Source: Enterococcus cecorum
Lineage (GTDB): Bacteria > Bacillota > Bacilli > Lactobacillales > Enterococcaceae
Direction: 5' to 3'
DNA: 64,000 nucleotides
NCBI RefSeq assembly: GCF_023221775.1
Contig: NZ_JAKUDS010000008.1
Coordinates: forward strand, 19,701 to 83,700
Made by a program: the position numbers and the translations under genes. Below the pieces are notes generated by a model. The model was not told where the DNA came from. It did no database searches and saw only the letters and a program-made list of their open reading frames with translations. Position 1 is the stretch's first letter. Every line of letters begins with the position of its first letter. Positions 26,042 to 35,619 of the stretch are shown one piece after another.

Positions 26042-27448
26042 ATGACTTTTAACGATGAAAACTTTATGTTGAAAAATGAACCTGCAAGAAGGCTCTATCA
26101 AAAAGTCAAAGATCAACCTATTTTTGATTTTCACTGTCATTTGAGTCCAAAAGAAATTTATGAAGATCAAGTATTTGAAGATATTGTTGATTTATGGCTA
26201 GGAGGAGATCATTATAAGTGGCGTTTGATGCGAGCATATGGCGTTCCTGAAAAAGAGATTACCGGTTCTAGTGATAAATTGACAAAATTCAAGGCCTGGG
26301 CGAAAACAGTTAGTCATGCTTATGGCAATCCACTTTATCACTGGAGTCATTTGGAATTAAAAAATGTTTTTGGTATTACTGATTTGTTAACAGAAGAAAA
26401 CGCTGAAGAGATGTATGACAAATTAAATCAGATTATTCAAGACAAGCAATTGAGTCCAAGAAAATTAATTCAAATGAGCAAGGTAAACTTTATCGGAACA
26501 ACAGACCATCCACTAGACGATTTAGTGTGGCATGAAAAAATCGCGCAAGATACAGATTTTCATGTTGAAGTTGCACCGACTTTCAGACCAGATGAAGTTT
26601 TTGTTGAGCATGCTAATTTCAATGAATTTATTTCACGACTAGCTGAGGTAACCAAGCATGAGATTCATCATTTTAACGATGTTGTGGCCGCTTTAGAAGA
26701 ACGCGTGAAATACTTTGTTGATCATGGTTGTAAGGCAAGTGATATTAGTTTTGGAGAAGTTGTTTTTGAAAAGGTCAGTCAAGCACAATGCGATGAAATT
26801 CTAAAAAAACGTTTAGCCAATCAGCATTTAACACAACTAGAAGTGAGACAGTGGCAAAGTGCCATATTTAAAGAATTATGTCGTTTATATCATCAATATG
26901 GCTTAGTTACTCAAGTTCATTTTGGTGCTCTTCGCAATAATCATACGCAATTATATTCTAAGCTCGGTCCAGATTGTGGTGTCGATTCGATAGGTGAACA
27001 AACCTATCTTACACAAAATCTAAATCTATTATTAGATGATTACGCTCGAAGCAATCAATTACCTAAGATGATTTGGTATAACTTAAATCCAATTTACAAC
27101 ATTCCACTAGCCAACACTTTAGCGAATTTCCAAGCGAATAATCATAGTATAAAAAGTCAATTGCAGTATGGTGCGGCTTGGTGGTTTGCGGATACAAAAT
27201 TAGGTATGATCAATCAAATGGAGACACTCGCTGAACAGGGGATGCTCGCAAACTTTGTCGGAATGCTGACAGATTCAAGAAGTTTCTTATCTTATCAACG
27301 TCATGATTATTTTAGAAGAATTTTATGCACGCTTGTTGGGACTTGGATTGCAGAAGAGGAAGTGCCAGCAGATTTCGAAAAATTAGGTCAGTTTGTAGCC
27401 AATATTTGTTATGATAATGCGCTACATTTTTTCAAGGGGGAAGTTTAG
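26042..27448 (+). CDS. uxaC: Glucuronate isomerase
   Basis: Uronate isomerase of 468 aa in the amidohydrolase superfamily, interconverting D-glucuronate and D-fructuronate. [14 protein letters not shown] near residue 28 carries the metal-binding HxH, and [11 protein letters not shown] and [20 protein letters not shown] are characteristic late segments. It is the first gene behind the operator-controlled promoter, and the next gene starts two bases after its stop. Confidence 0.95.
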   Translation: MTFNDENFMLKNEPARRLYQKVKDQPIFDFHCHLSPKEIYEDQVFEDIVDLWLGGDHYKWRLMRAYGVPEKEITGSSDKLTKFKAWAKTVSHAYGNPLYHWSHLELKNVFGITDLLTEENAEEMYDKLNQIIQDKQLSPRKLIQMSKVNFIGTTDHPLDDLVWHEKIAQDTDFHVEVAPTFRPDEVFVEHANFNEFISRLAEVTKHEIHHFNDVVAALEERVKYFVDHGCKASDISFGEVVFEKVSQAQCDEILKKRLANQHLTQLEVRQWQSAIFKELCRLYHQYGLVTQVHFGALRNNHTQLYSKLGPDCGVDSIGEQTYLTQNLNLLLDDYARSNQLPKMIWYNLNPIYNIPLANTLANFQANNHSIKSQLQYGAAWWFADTKLGMINQMETLAEQGMLANFVGMLTDSRSFLSYQRHDYFRRILCTLVGTWIAEEEVPADFEKLGQFVANICYDNALHFFKGEV

Positions 27449-27449
27449 A

Positions 27450-28517
27450 ATGCAGATGACATTTAGATGGTATGGCAAAGACGATCCAGTAACGCTAGAA
27501 AATATTCGACAAATACCTGGAATGGAAGGAATTGTTTCGGCGATTTATGATATTCCAGTCGGTGAAGTTTGGCCACAAGAGAGAATCCATGCTTTAAAAG
27601 AAGAAGTGGAAGCTCATGGACTAAAATTATCAGTGATTGAAAGTGTACCCGTCCATGAAGATATTAAATTAGGCCGTCCGACACGTGAACGCTTGATTGA
27701 TAATTATAAGCAAACGATTCGCAATCTTGCAGCGGAAGATATTCGAATTATTTGTTATAACTTTATGCCCGTATTTGACTGGACTAGAACTGATTTGAAT
27801 TATGAATATCCAGATGGTTCACATGCTTTGATTTTTGATGAAGAAGTATCGAAAAAGATGGATCCGGTCAATGGTGAGTTGGCTTTACCAGGTTGGGATG
27901 CTAGTTATACCAAAGAAGAGATGGCCGCAGTGATTGATGCTTATAAAGAAGTGGACGAAGAAAAACTTTGGGAAAACCTAGCATACTTTATTAACGAAAT
28001 CATTCCGGTAGCTGAAGAAGTTGGCGTAGAGATGGCGATTCATCCCGATGATCCTCCTTATTCAATTTTTGGCTTACCACGGATAATTACCGATTTAGAT
28101 GCAGTAAAACGTTTCTTGGATTTATACGATAGCAAAGCAAATGGTGTGACTCTATGTGTGGGTTCGTTTGCCTCTGATCCAAAAAATGATCCCATTGAAA
28201 TTTTACGATACGCTCTTTCAAGAAATCGTGTGAACTTTATGCATGCTAGAAATATTCGCCTAGGACGTGGTAAATCTTTCAAAGAGTGTGCGCATCCATC
28301 AAAATATGGCTCCATCGATATGTATGAAGTAGTAAAATCCTTATACGAATATCGATTTACAGGGCCAATTCGTCCAGACCACGGTCGGATGATTTGGGGC
28401 GAAACCGGTCGTCCAGGATATGGTTTATATGACCGTGCGTTAGGAGCAACTTATCTGTATGGCTTGTATGAAGCAGTTGTGAAAGAAAACGAGGAGGAAA
28501 AAGAATGGGAAGAGTAA
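27450..28517 (+). CDS. uxuA: D-mannonate dehydratase
   Basis: A 355-residue UxuA that removes water from D-mannonate to give 2-keto-3-deoxygluconate. MTFRWYGKDDPVTLENIRQIPG and EVGVEMAIHPDDPPYSIFGLPRI (condensed) and the late RPDHGRMIWGE supply His, Asp and Cys metal ligands of the family. AGGGGGAA precedes ATG 27450; an upstream extension at 27411 would overlap uxaC and is rejected. Confidence 0.95.
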   Translation: MQMTFRWYGKDDPVTLENIRQIPGMEGIVSAIYDIPVGEVWPQERIHALKEEVEAHGLKLSVIESVPVHEDIKLGRPTRERLIDNYKQTIRNLAAEDIRIICYNFMPVFDWTRTDLNYEYPDGSHALIFDEEVSKKMDPVNGELALPGWDASYTKEEMAAVIDAYKEVDEEKLWENLAYFINEIIPVAEEVGVEMAIHPDDPPYSIFGLPRIITDLDAVKRFLDLYDSKANGVTLCVGSFASDPKNDPIEILRYALSRNRVNFMHARNIRLGRGKSFKECAHPSKYGSIDMYEVVKSLYEYRFTGPIRPDHGRMIWGETGRPGYGLYDRALGATYLYGLYEAVVKENEEEKEWEE

Positions 28518-29344
28518 TTGAATTTAAGGATAAGGTAGTGGTCATTACAGGAGCTGGGGGTGTCATTTGCGGTTACTTGGCTAAAGAGTTCGCTAAAGCT
28601 GGTGCCAAGGTTGCTTTACTAGACTTAAATGAAGCCGCTGCCCAAAAATATGTGGATGAAATTGTAACTGAAAAGGGAGTAGCTAGAGCCTATCAAGCCA
28701 ATGTATTAGACAAAGCAAATTTAGAAGCTGTAAAGGAAGCTGTTTTAGCTGACTTTGGGGCAGTAGATATATTAATAAATGGTGCAGGAGGGAATAATCC
28801 AAAGGCAACAACAGATAATGAATTTCACGAATTAGAATTACCTGCTGAGACCAAGACCTTCTTTGATTTAGATAAAGCAGGAATTGAATTTGTTTTTAAT
28901 TTGAACTATCTTGGAACCCTTTTACCAACACAAGTTTTTGCCAAAGAAATGGTCGGAAGAAAAGGTGCGAATATTATCAATATCTCTAGTATGAATGCTT
29001 TCACCCCGCTTACAAAAATTCCAGCTTATTCCGGAGCAAAAGCCGCAATTAGCAACTTTACCCAATGGTTAGCCGTTCATTTTTCAAAAGTTGGCATCCG
29101 TTGTAATGCAATTGCGCCTGGCTTTTTAGTGACAAATCAAAATCGCGGATTGTTATTTGATGAAGCAGGAAATCCAACGGCGCGAGCACATAAGATTTTG
29201 ACGAATACCCCAATGAATCGTTTTGGCGAGGCAGAAGAATTAGTCGGTGGGGTCTTCTTCTTAGCGGATGAATCGCTAGCAAGTTTTGTCAACGGTGTAA
29301 TCTTGCCAATCGATGGTGGGTTTGCGGCGTATTCAGGGGTGTAA
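28505..29344 (+). CDS. Short-chain dehydrogenase, D-mannonate oxidoreductase type
   Basis: A 279-residue SDR with NAD(P)-binding TGAGGVICGYLA near the N-terminus, NGAGGNN, and catalytic Ser-Tyr-Lys seen as NISSMNAF and PAYSGAKAA. Several Firmicutes use an SDR rather than UxuB to reduce fructuronate to mannonate, and the position between uxuA and a HAD gene supports this role. It overlaps uxuA by 13 bases and is preceded by GAGGAGG. Confidence 0.85.
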   Translation: MGRVIEFKDKVVVITGAGGVICGYLAKEFAKAGAKVALLDLNEAAAQKYVDEIVTEKGVARAYQANVLDKANLEAVKEAVLADFGAVDILINGAGGNNPKATTDNEFHELELPAETKTFFDLDKAGIEFVFNLNYLGTLLPTQVFAKEMVGRKGANIINISSMNAFTPLTKIPAYSGAKAAISNFTQWLAVHFSKVGIRCNAIAPGFLVTNQNRGLLFDEAGNPTARAHKILTNTPMNRFGEAEELVGGVFFLADESLASFVNGVILPIDGGFAAYSGV

Positions 29345-29347
29345 TAG

Positions 29348-30142
29348 ATGACAGGAAAGTTTGTATTTTGTATTGATTCAGATGGCTGTGTAATGGATAC
29401 CATGACTTATAAACACCAATTATTTTTTGGACCTTTAGCAGCAGATGTTTTTGAAGTGGAAAATCGCGAGGCCTTCTTACAAGAATGGGATCGGATGAAT
29501 CTATTTTCCAGAACACGCGGCGTGAATCGTTTCGTAGGACTAGTGATGGGATTAGAATATGCTGGAGTAAAGAATATCGAAAATTTAAAAGCTTGGGTAG
29601 AACATACACCCCAATTATCAAATGCGAGCCTAGAAGCGCAAATTGCGAAAAAACCAAGTGAAGATTTAAAAAAAGCCTTAGTTTGGTCTAACGCAGTCAA
29701 CCAACATATTCATGATTACAAAGGAGATACTCATACTTTTGAAAGCGTTCCAGAAAGTTTAGAGAAATTGCATCAGCTTGGAAAAATTTGGATTGTTAGT
29801 TCAGCCAATAAAGAAGCGGTACAAGCAGAGTGGCAAGATCATGGTTTAATGAAGTATGTCGATACATTATTTTGCCAAGATAAAGGGAAGAAAGAAGATG
29901 CCTTAGCTCAACTATTAGCTGAAGGTTATCAACATTCAGAAGTATTGATGATAGGCGATTCTCCTGGTGATTTAAAGGCAGCTGAGATGAATCAGGTAGG
30001 CTTTTATCCGATTTTAGTTGGTAAAGAAAAGCAATCCTGGACGCGTTTAGCTGAACAAGTAGCTAGTGATTTTGTGAATCAAGCATTATCAAAAGAAGAT
30101 TATCGAAGTTACGCAGATGAATTTTGGCATAATTTGGATTAG
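29348..30142 (+). CDS. HAD-superfamily hydrolase (sugar phosphatase-like)
   Basis: A 264-residue haloacid dehalogenase-fold protein. Motif I is DSDGCVMDTM (nucleophile Asp10), motif II is VSSAN, and motif IV is MIGDSPGDLKAA. An alpha-helical cap of about 110 residues follows motif I. It starts three bases after the SDR stop. It probably removes phosphate from a sugar phosphate or a side product of the pathway. The exact substrate cannot be told. Confidence 0.82.
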   Translation: MTGKFVFCIDSDGCVMDTMTYKHQLFFGPLAADVFEVENREAFLQEWDRMNLFSRTRGVNRFVGLVMGLEYAGVKNIENLKAWVEHTPQLSNASLEAQIAKKPSEDLKKALVWSNAVNQHIHDYKGDTHTFESVPESLEKLHQLGKIWIVSSANKEAVQAEWQDHGLMKYVDTLFCQDKGKKEDALAQLLAEGYQHSEVLMIGDSPGDLKAAEMNQVGFYPILVGKEKQSWTRLAEQVASDFVNQALSKEDYRSYADEFWHNLD

Positions 30143-30153
30143 GAGGGATATTT

Positions 30154-31938
30154 TTGACACATTTAGTAGACTTGACAAAAATGCCTTATAACTTGAGTAA
30201 AGAGGATGTTCAGTGGGTAGAAGAGACCCTTAGCCAAATGTCCTTAGATGAAAAGATTGGTCAACTTTTTGTAAATATGGGTTCTAGTCGTAGTGAAGAA
30301 TATTTAACTGATATGGTGCAAAATTACCATATTGCAGCAGTTCGCTATAATCCGGCAAAAGCAAGCGAAGTATATGACCAAAACTATATTTTACAAACCA
30401 AAAGTAAAATACCATTGTTAATTGCAGCAAATACTGAAGCTGGAGGAAATGGCGCATGTGTCGATGGGACAGAGGTTGGTAAAGAGGTTAAAATTGGGGC
30501 GACGAATGATGTTCACTATGCCTATGAAATGGGGCGAGTGTCTGGGGTAGAAGCTTCGGCAATTGGTTGTAACTGGTCTTTTGCACCGATTGTAGATTTG
30601 AATCGAAACTGGCGTAATCCAATTATCTCCAGTCGTTCTTGGAGTAAAGATGTAGATACTGTTTTACAGATGAGTTTAGCCTATATGAAAGGAATTCAAG
30701 AAAGTGGAATTTTACCTGCGGCGAAGCACTTCCCAGGAGATGGGGTGGATGAACGTGATCAGCATCTGTCGTTCTCTGTAAATAGTTACTCTACAGAAGA
30801 ATGGGATCAAACCTATGGCAAAATTTATCAAGGGCTTATAGATGCGGGGCTTCCTTCGATTATGGCCGGACACATTCAATTACCAAGCTATGAACAGTAT
30901 TTCCATCCAGAACTGACAGCTGAAGATGCGCTACCTGCAACCCTCTCAAAGCCGTTGTTGGATGAATTATTACGTGGAAAATTAGGATTTAATGGTCTAG
31001 TTGTAACAGATGCTTCTCATATGTTGGGTATGTCATCTATCATGTCGCGTCGGGAAGCTTTGCCAACAGCAATCGAAGCAGGGTGCGATTTATTCTTATT
31101 CTTTAATGATCCAGATGAAGATATGGCATATATGAAAGAGGGCTATCTCAACGGATTATTGTCTGAAGAGCGATTACATGATGCGCTTCGTCGTTCCTTG
31201 GGATTGAAGGCAAAATTAGGACTTCATAAGAAAGTAAAAGAAGAAATCTTGCCACCAAAACAAGAAGCGATGGCCAAAATTGGTTTACCAGAGAATAAGG
31301 CCATTTTCAGAGAAGTAGCGGATAAGGCAATTACCTTAGTCAAAGATAAACAAAAAAATATTTTTCCAATTACCCCTCAACGTTATCCTCGAGTATTGTT
31401 GGTACCAGTAAGAGGAATCGAAGGCGGATTTGGTGCTTTGATTAATTCAGGTAAACCAAAAGCCATTGAATTATTTAAAAAGTTATTAGAAGAAAAAGGA
31501 TTTAAAGTAACGATTTGGCAGGATATTGAAACAAAAATCAAAAATATGCCGCCAGAGGAACAACGTCAAGCTCTGATGAATGTTTATGCTCAAAAACGTC
31601 CAATCTCTGAACTAACGGATAACTATGACCTGATTATTAATGTAGCCGATATTAACACTGGTGCAACTACTCAACGGATTATTTGGCCAGCTTCTAAGGG
31701 AACACCAGATATTCCGTTTTATGTACATGAAGTCCCAACCATCTTTATCTCACTGCAATGTCCATATCATTTAGCTGATGTGCCACAAGTAGGTACTTAT
31801 ATCAATGCTTATGATGGAAACTTAGTCACTTTAGAAGAACTGTTAAAGAAATTAATGGGAGAATCAACTTTTAAAGGAACTGATCCAGTAGATGCTTACT
31901 GTGGGTTACAAGATACGCATATTTGGCGTGGAAAGTAA
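30154..31938 (+). CDS. GH3 beta-N-acetylhexosaminidase-like enzyme
   Basis: A 594-residue glycoside hydrolase family 3 protein of the NagZ type. KHFPGDGVDERDQH carries the Lys-His substrate pair and the Asp-x-His dyad used as acid/base in GH3 hexosaminidases, and GLVVTDASHMLGM contains the nucleophile Asp. A C-terminal extension of about 200 residues follows the barrel. It lacks a signal peptide. The TTG start at 30154 follows AGGAGGG. With the glucuronidase it could split disaccharides of glucuronate and N-acetylhexosamine such as those from glycosaminoglycans. Confidence 0.83.
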   Translation: MTHLVDLTKMPYNLSKEDVQWVEETLSQMSLDEKIGQLFVNMGSSRSEEYLTDMVQNYHIAAVRYNPAKASEVYDQNYILQTKSKIPLLIAANTEAGGNGACVDGTEVGKEVKIGATNDVHYAYEMGRVSGVEASAIGCNWSFAPIVDLNRNWRNPIISSRSWSKDVDTVLQMSLAYMKGIQESGILPAAKHFPGDGVDERDQHLSFSVNSYSTEEWDQTYGKIYQGLIDAGLPSIMAGHIQLPSYEQYFHPELTAEDALPATLSKPLLDELLRGKLGFNGLVVTDASHMLGMSSIMSRREALPTAIEAGCDLFLFFNDPDEDMAYMKEGYLNGLLSEERLHDALRRSLGLKAKLGLHKKVKEEILPPKQEAMAKIGLPENKAIFREVADKAITLVKDKQKNIFPITPQRYPRVLLVPVRGIEGGFGALINSGKPKAIELFKKLLEEKGFKVTIWQDIETKIKNMPPEEQRQALMNVYAQKRPISELTDNYDLIINVADINTGATTQRIIWPASKGTPDIPFYVHEVPTIFISLQCPYHLADVPQVGTYINAYDGNLVTLEELLKKLMGESTFKGTDPVDAYCGLQDTHIWRGK

Positions 31939-31978
31939 CAAGTATTAATTAACTTAGTTGTAATAATAATAGTATGCT

Positions 31979-32012
31979 TAAGCAGGTTGTACGATTGTCA
32001 GCCTGCTTTTGT
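31979..32012 (+). terminator. Terminator of the uxaC operon
   Basis: AAGCAGG pairs with CCTGCTT around a 17-base loop with an extra TG/CA pair, followed by four T. Confidence 0.7.
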
Positions 32013-32076
32013 ATGCTTTATATACTGTAAGAATCTTCTTAGATAGTCGTAAATAGATGGAAGATTGAGGATTTTC

Positions 32077-32104
32077 TTGTAAACTTTAGTAGGATTTGTA
32101 CAAT
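32077..32104 (+). promoter_or_regulatory. Promoter of the gluconokinase gene
   Basis: TTGTAA at 32077-32082 and TACAAT at 32099-32104, spacer 16 bases. Confidence 0.45.
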
Positions 32105-32140
32105 AAAAGTAAAAAGCATTCATATTCGGAGGTCATGCGG

Positions 32141-33643
32141 TTGAGCAAGCAAAATAAGTGCTATTTAGGGGTGGATATTGGGACCACTTCAACAAAGGCG
32201 GTTCTTTTTGATCAGACGGGTCAGATGAGCAAGACGTTTCAAAAAGGCTATCCATTAATAACTGATTTAACGGGGAAAGCTGAGCAAAATCCGGATGATA
32301 TCTTACAAGCGGTGAAGGAAGTGATGGGTGCGGCCTTCTATTCAGCTGATGAAAACAAGCAAACAATCACAGGTATTGGTTTTTCTGCGGCAATGCATAG
32401 TTTGTTGTGTCTAGATGAAAATCGACAAGTGCTCCATCCACTGATTACTTGGGCCGATACGCGTGCGCAAAAACAAGTCGAAGCGCTAGGCAAAAGAGCA
32501 GATATTTCAGAGATTTGTGCTAGAACGGGTGTACCAAACCATCCGATGACGCCGCTGAGTAAGGTGTGTTATTTACGCGAGGAGCATCCGTCACTTTTTG
32601 CTCAAACTCGTTATTTTGTGGGCATCAAAGAATATGTTCTCGGGCAGCTGACCAATCATTGGGTGGTCGATGAATCGCTGGCAGCAAGTACAGGCTATTA
32701 TCATCTGCAAAATCATGATTGGGATGAAGAACTGTTATCTTTATCTGGCCTTGAGCGCAAACAATTGTCCCAAATTGTGCCGACCACTACGCAATTATCT
32801 TTAAGTGAGACGATTTGCGATGAGTGGCAGTTAGCAGAAAGTCCGCAAATCATCGTGGGAGCGAGCGATGGGGTGTTATCCAATCTTGGTATTCAAGAAT
32901 CTTTGACCAACCAGTTAGTCATTACCGTGGGCACGAGTGGCGCTGTCCGCAAAATTATTGAAACCAAAACACCTCAAGCAAGTCAGGGCCTCTTTTTATA
33001 TCCGTTAGCCCAAAATTTTTTTGTCGAAGGAGGCGCGGTGAATAATGGTGGCGTGATTTTTCAATGGTTAAAAGAACAATTTTTTGCTGGCGAAGATTAT
33101 CCGAGTTTATTACAAAAAATGATGAAAGTACCTGCTGGAAGTCATGGATTGCTTGTTTTGCCACATTTCTTTGGAGAACGTGCCCCCTATTTTCAAGCAA
33201 ACCTTCGTGGAAATATCTTAGGTTTAAATCACAGTCATACCAAAGAAGATATTTTGAAAGCCACGATGGAAGGGATTATCTTGAATTTACGGCAAATTGT
33301 GCAGCGTTTAGATAATAAATACGGTCCCTCTAAGCAGATTTGTCTCACGGGTGGAATGACAAATAATACGGTGATTCCTCAGCTTTTTGCGGATATTTGT
33401 CAAAAGGAGATTATCGTGACGAATTGTCCGGAAAGTTCCTGTAAAGGGGCGGCGATGTTGGCGATGAAAGCTTGCGAAAAATTAACGGATTTTCCAAACT
33501 GGCCAAATTCTACGCATACCTACACACCAGATGAGACTTCTTCAGCTATTTACAATCAACTTAACCAACTATTTTCACAAGCGGTCCCTCAAGTTTTATC
33601 TATCAACCAACAGCTCGCTCACTTGCAGCAACATTTCTCTTAA
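32141..33643 (+). CDS. gntK: FGGY-family gluconokinase
   Basis: A 500-residue carbohydrate kinase: N-terminal ATP-site motif LGVDIGTTSTKAVLFD, TWADTRAQKQ, GVPNHPMTPLSK and the C-terminal LTGGMTNNTVIPQ. The segment NHPMTPLSKVCYLREE is typical of gluconate kinases in the family. The TTG at 32141 has an 8-base spacing from GGAGGT; the ATG at 32135 is too close. It stands alone, with its own promoter and terminator. Gluconate is the best guess; other sugar acids or polyols remain possible. Confidence 0.82.
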   Translation: MSKQNKCYLGVDIGTTSTKAVLFDQTGQMSKTFQKGYPLITDLTGKAEQNPDDILQAVKEVMGAAFYSADENKQTITGIGFSAAMHSLLCLDENRQVLHPLITWADTRAQKQVEALGKRADISEICARTGVPNHPMTPLSKVCYLREEHPSLFAQTRYFVGIKEYVLGQLTNHWVVDESLAASTGYYHLQNHDWDEELLSLSGLERKQLSQIVPTTTQLSLSETICDEWQLAESPQIIVGASDGVLSNLGIQESLTNQLVITVGTSGAVRKIIETKTPQASQGLFLYPLAQNFFVEGGAVNNGGVIFQWLKEQFFAGEDYPSLLQKMMKVPAGSHGLLVLPHFFGERAPYFQANLRGNILGLNHSHTKEDILKATMEGIILNLRQIVQRLDNKYGPSKQICLTGGMTNNTVIPQLFADICQKEIIVTNCPESSCKGAAMLAMKACEKLTDFPNWPNSTHTYTPDETSSAIYNQLNQLFSQAVPQVLSINQQLAHLQQHFS

Positions 33644-33648
33644 ATCTT

Positions 33649-33679
33649 AAAGGCTTTTCCACGGGAGAAGTCTTTTTTT
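33649..33679 (+). terminator. Terminator of the gluconokinase gene
   Basis: AAAGGCTTTTCC pairs with GGAGAAGTCTTT around a 3-base loop, followed by T. Confidence 0.7.
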
Positions 33680-33691
33680 GTTATAAACCCC

Positions 33692-33766
33692 GACAAATCA
33701 ACTTTTAACTCAAAAATTTGCTTTTTAACCTTGGGAAAGTTAAAATGAAATAAATAGAGTTAAAAG
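33692..33766 (+). promoter_or_regulatory. Promoter with nested operators, first copy of a 75-base repeat
   Basis: TTGCTT (33718-33723) and TAAAAT (33741-33746) with a 17-base spacer make a promoter. Four TTTTAAC motifs, two in each orientation (CTTTTAACTC and its inverse GAGTTAAAAG outside, TTTTTAAC and GTTAAAA inside), form nested inverted repeats around it. The first 54 bases recur exactly at 35487. The arrangement suits autoregulation by the winged-helix protein encoded next. Confidence 0.65.
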
Positions 33767-33778
33767 CAGGTAGATAGT

Positions 33779-34717
33779 ATGATAAAAGATTTTTTTGGAT
33801 TAGATATTGAATATGAAAAATGGGAGACAAAAGGACAACTTCCATTATACATTTCGCTCAATTATTCATTTTATTTAGCAAAAATAGTTGATCAAAAATT
33901 TATACTCATTTTACCATTGTCAGATGAATTACCAACAACAAAGGCATTAAAAAAACAGTTAGCAAAAATACAAGAAATGTGTCAATTACCTGTAGCCTTG
34001 CAGTTGGCATCGATTTCAAATTATCGTAGGCAAAGTTTTATTCGTAATAAGGTGCCATTTGTAACGGATAATCAAATTTTTTTACCTTTTTTAGGAACCT
34101 TTTTGACTAACCAAGAGAACAACAATAGCGCCACTGTAATAGAAAAATTTAGAATATCTACCCAGGTACTGTTTTTATATTATTTATATAGTAAAGCTGA
34201 TGAGATATATTTAGCAGATGCAACGAAAGCTTTACCTTATTCGGCGATGACGATGAGTCGCTCAGTTCAGCAATTAGTAGCTACCGAATTATTTGAAATT
34301 AGAAAAGATGGAGTCAATAAAATTATTCAAGCAAAATATGATAAAAAAGAGTTGTTTTATCGTGTACGAGATTATTTAGTATCTCCAGTCTTAGATTCGG
34401 GATATATTTTCAAAAATCAATTAACGGAAAAGATGCGTCTGTCAGGGGAATCATTGTTATCAGAATATACTATGTTGAGCCCTTCTCGAATACAAACCTA
34501 TGCTGTTGCGAATCAAAATTTTAATAGGGAAAATTTACATTCAGAATTAATTGATGATTCTTTACAAGTAAGGCTTGAATTATGGCATTATGATCCCACT
34601 TTATTTAGCAGAGAGAAAAATCCAGATTGGGTGTCGGTGATTTTATCTTTGGCAGATAAAGATGACCCACGTATTGAAGAAGCTGTAGAAGAAATAATAG
34701 ATAAGGAGTTGGGATAA
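33779..34717 (+). CDS. AbiEi-like winged-helix antitoxin/regulator
   Basis: A 312-residue soluble protein. Residues about 120-190 look like a MarR-type winged helix (LYYLYSKADEIYLADATKAL, MTMSRSVQQLVATELFEI). The rest has no motif I can name. The next gene encodes a nucleotidyltransferase and starts one base after the stop, a layout typical of AbiE-type (type IV) toxin-antitoxin pairs in which the first protein is antitoxin and autorepressor. The operator-rich promoter supports this. The assignment is by architecture, not by a full-length match. Confidence 0.62.
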   Translation: MIKDFFGLDIEYEKWETKGQLPLYISLNYSFYLAKIVDQKFILILPLSDELPTTKALKKQLAKIQEMCQLPVALQLASISNYRRQSFIRNKVPFVTDNQIFLPFLGTFLTNQENNNSATVIEKFRISTQVLFLYYLYSKADEIYLADATKALPYSAMTMSRSVQQLVATELFEIRKDGVNKIIQAKYDKKELFYRVRDYLVSPVLDSGYIFKNQLTEKMRLSGESLLSEYTMLSPSRIQTYAVANQNFNRENLHSELIDDSLQVRLELWHYDPTLFSREKNPDWVSVILSLADKDDPRIEEAVEEIIDKELG

Positions 34718-35473
34718 TTGGTAGTAGGATTGCAGAATTTTAGAGAACGGTTTGGTCGATTTGATGATCAATTTGTTATTATTGGTGGAACTGCTTGTGA
34801 ATTGTTAATGAGCGAGGAAGAATTGGATTTTAGAGCTACTAAAGACATAGATGTTGTTCTTATTGTAGAAAATCTTACAAAGGAATTTGGCACGCAATTT
34901 TGGGAATACATTAAGGAAGCAAATTATCAACATAACAATAAAAGTACAGGTGATTTGCAATTTTATCGCTTTTCCCATCCTAAAAATAATAGATATCCAT
35001 TCATGTTAGAACTATTTTCGAGAAATCTTGTGCATATTGAGCTTACTGAGGATGCAATTTTAACACCATTACCAATTGATGACCAGATTTCTAGTTTGTC
35101 AGCCATTTTGTTAGATGAACAGTATTATTCGTTATTAAAAGATGGTCGGAAAATCGTTGGAGGAGTCCCGGTTTTATCAGTTGATTGTTTAATTCCTTTT
35201 AAAGCAAAGGCATGGCTTGATCTAAAAAGTAGAAAACAAAATGGAGAACAAATAGATAGTAAAAATATAAAAAAACACAAGAATGATATTTTTAGATTAG
35301 CTCAATTGCTAAAAGAATCAGAAAGTAAGATATTGAGTAAAGAAGTTGCTGATGATTTATCTAAATTTATCACTGAAATGCAGAATGAAATAACAGATTT
35401 GAAGTCTATTGGAATCAAAGGTATCACTAAAGAAGACATGTTAGCCTTTTTAAGAAACTATTATAGTATATAA
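34718..35473 (+). CDS. AbiEii/nucleotidyltransferase-type toxin
   Basis: A 251-residue protein of the nucleotidyltransferase superfamily: IIGGTACELLMS followed about 15 residues later by ATKDIDVVL, the GG and DxD-like elements of AbiEii/AbiGii toxins. A Lys-rich helical C-terminal half contains LIPFKAKAWLDLK, also common in this family. It uses a TTG start after AAGGAG and is coupled to the upstream gene. The likely role is a growth-arresting nucleotidyltransferase involved in phage defence or plasmid maintenance. Confidence 0.75.
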   Translation: MVVGLQNFRERFGRFDDQFVIIGGTACELLMSEEELDFRATKDIDVVLIVENLTKEFGTQFWEYIKEANYQHNNKSTGDLQFYRFSHPKNNRYPFMLELFSRNLVHIELTEDAILTPLPIDDQISSLSAILLDEQYYSLLKDGRKIVGGVPVLSVDCLIPFKAKAWLDLKSRKQNGEQIDSKNIKKHKNDIFRLAQLLKESESKILSKEVADDLSKFITEMQNEITDLKSIGIKGITKEDMLAFLRNYYSI

Positions 35474-35486
35474 CCATACAGATATT

Positions 35487-35561
35487 GACAAATCAACTTT
35501 TAACTCAAAAATTTGCTTTTTAACCTTGGGAAAGTTAAAAGTAAAAAAATTGAGTTAAAAA
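35487..35561. repeat. Second copy of the AbiE-type operator repeat
   Basis: The first 54 bases are identical to 33692-33745; then the copies diverge, but GAGTTAAAA recurs at the same offset. The -10 hexamer TAAAAT is changed to TAAAAG here, so the promoter is probably inactive. It lies at the 3' end of the toxin gene, making a direct repeat 1795 bases apart that frames the module. Confidence 0.8.
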
Positions 35562-35564
35562 GAA

Positions 35565-35612
35565 AAACACACGGAAATTAGTTAGCAAATCATTCCGTGT
35601 GTTTGTGTTTTG
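35565..35612. terminator. Bidirectional terminator between AbiE-like genes and hicB
   Basis: AAACACACGGAA (35565-35576) pairs perfectly with TTCCGTGTGTTT (35593-35604), with A and T tracts on the two sides. Confidence 0.8.
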
Positions 35613-35619
35613 AATACGT

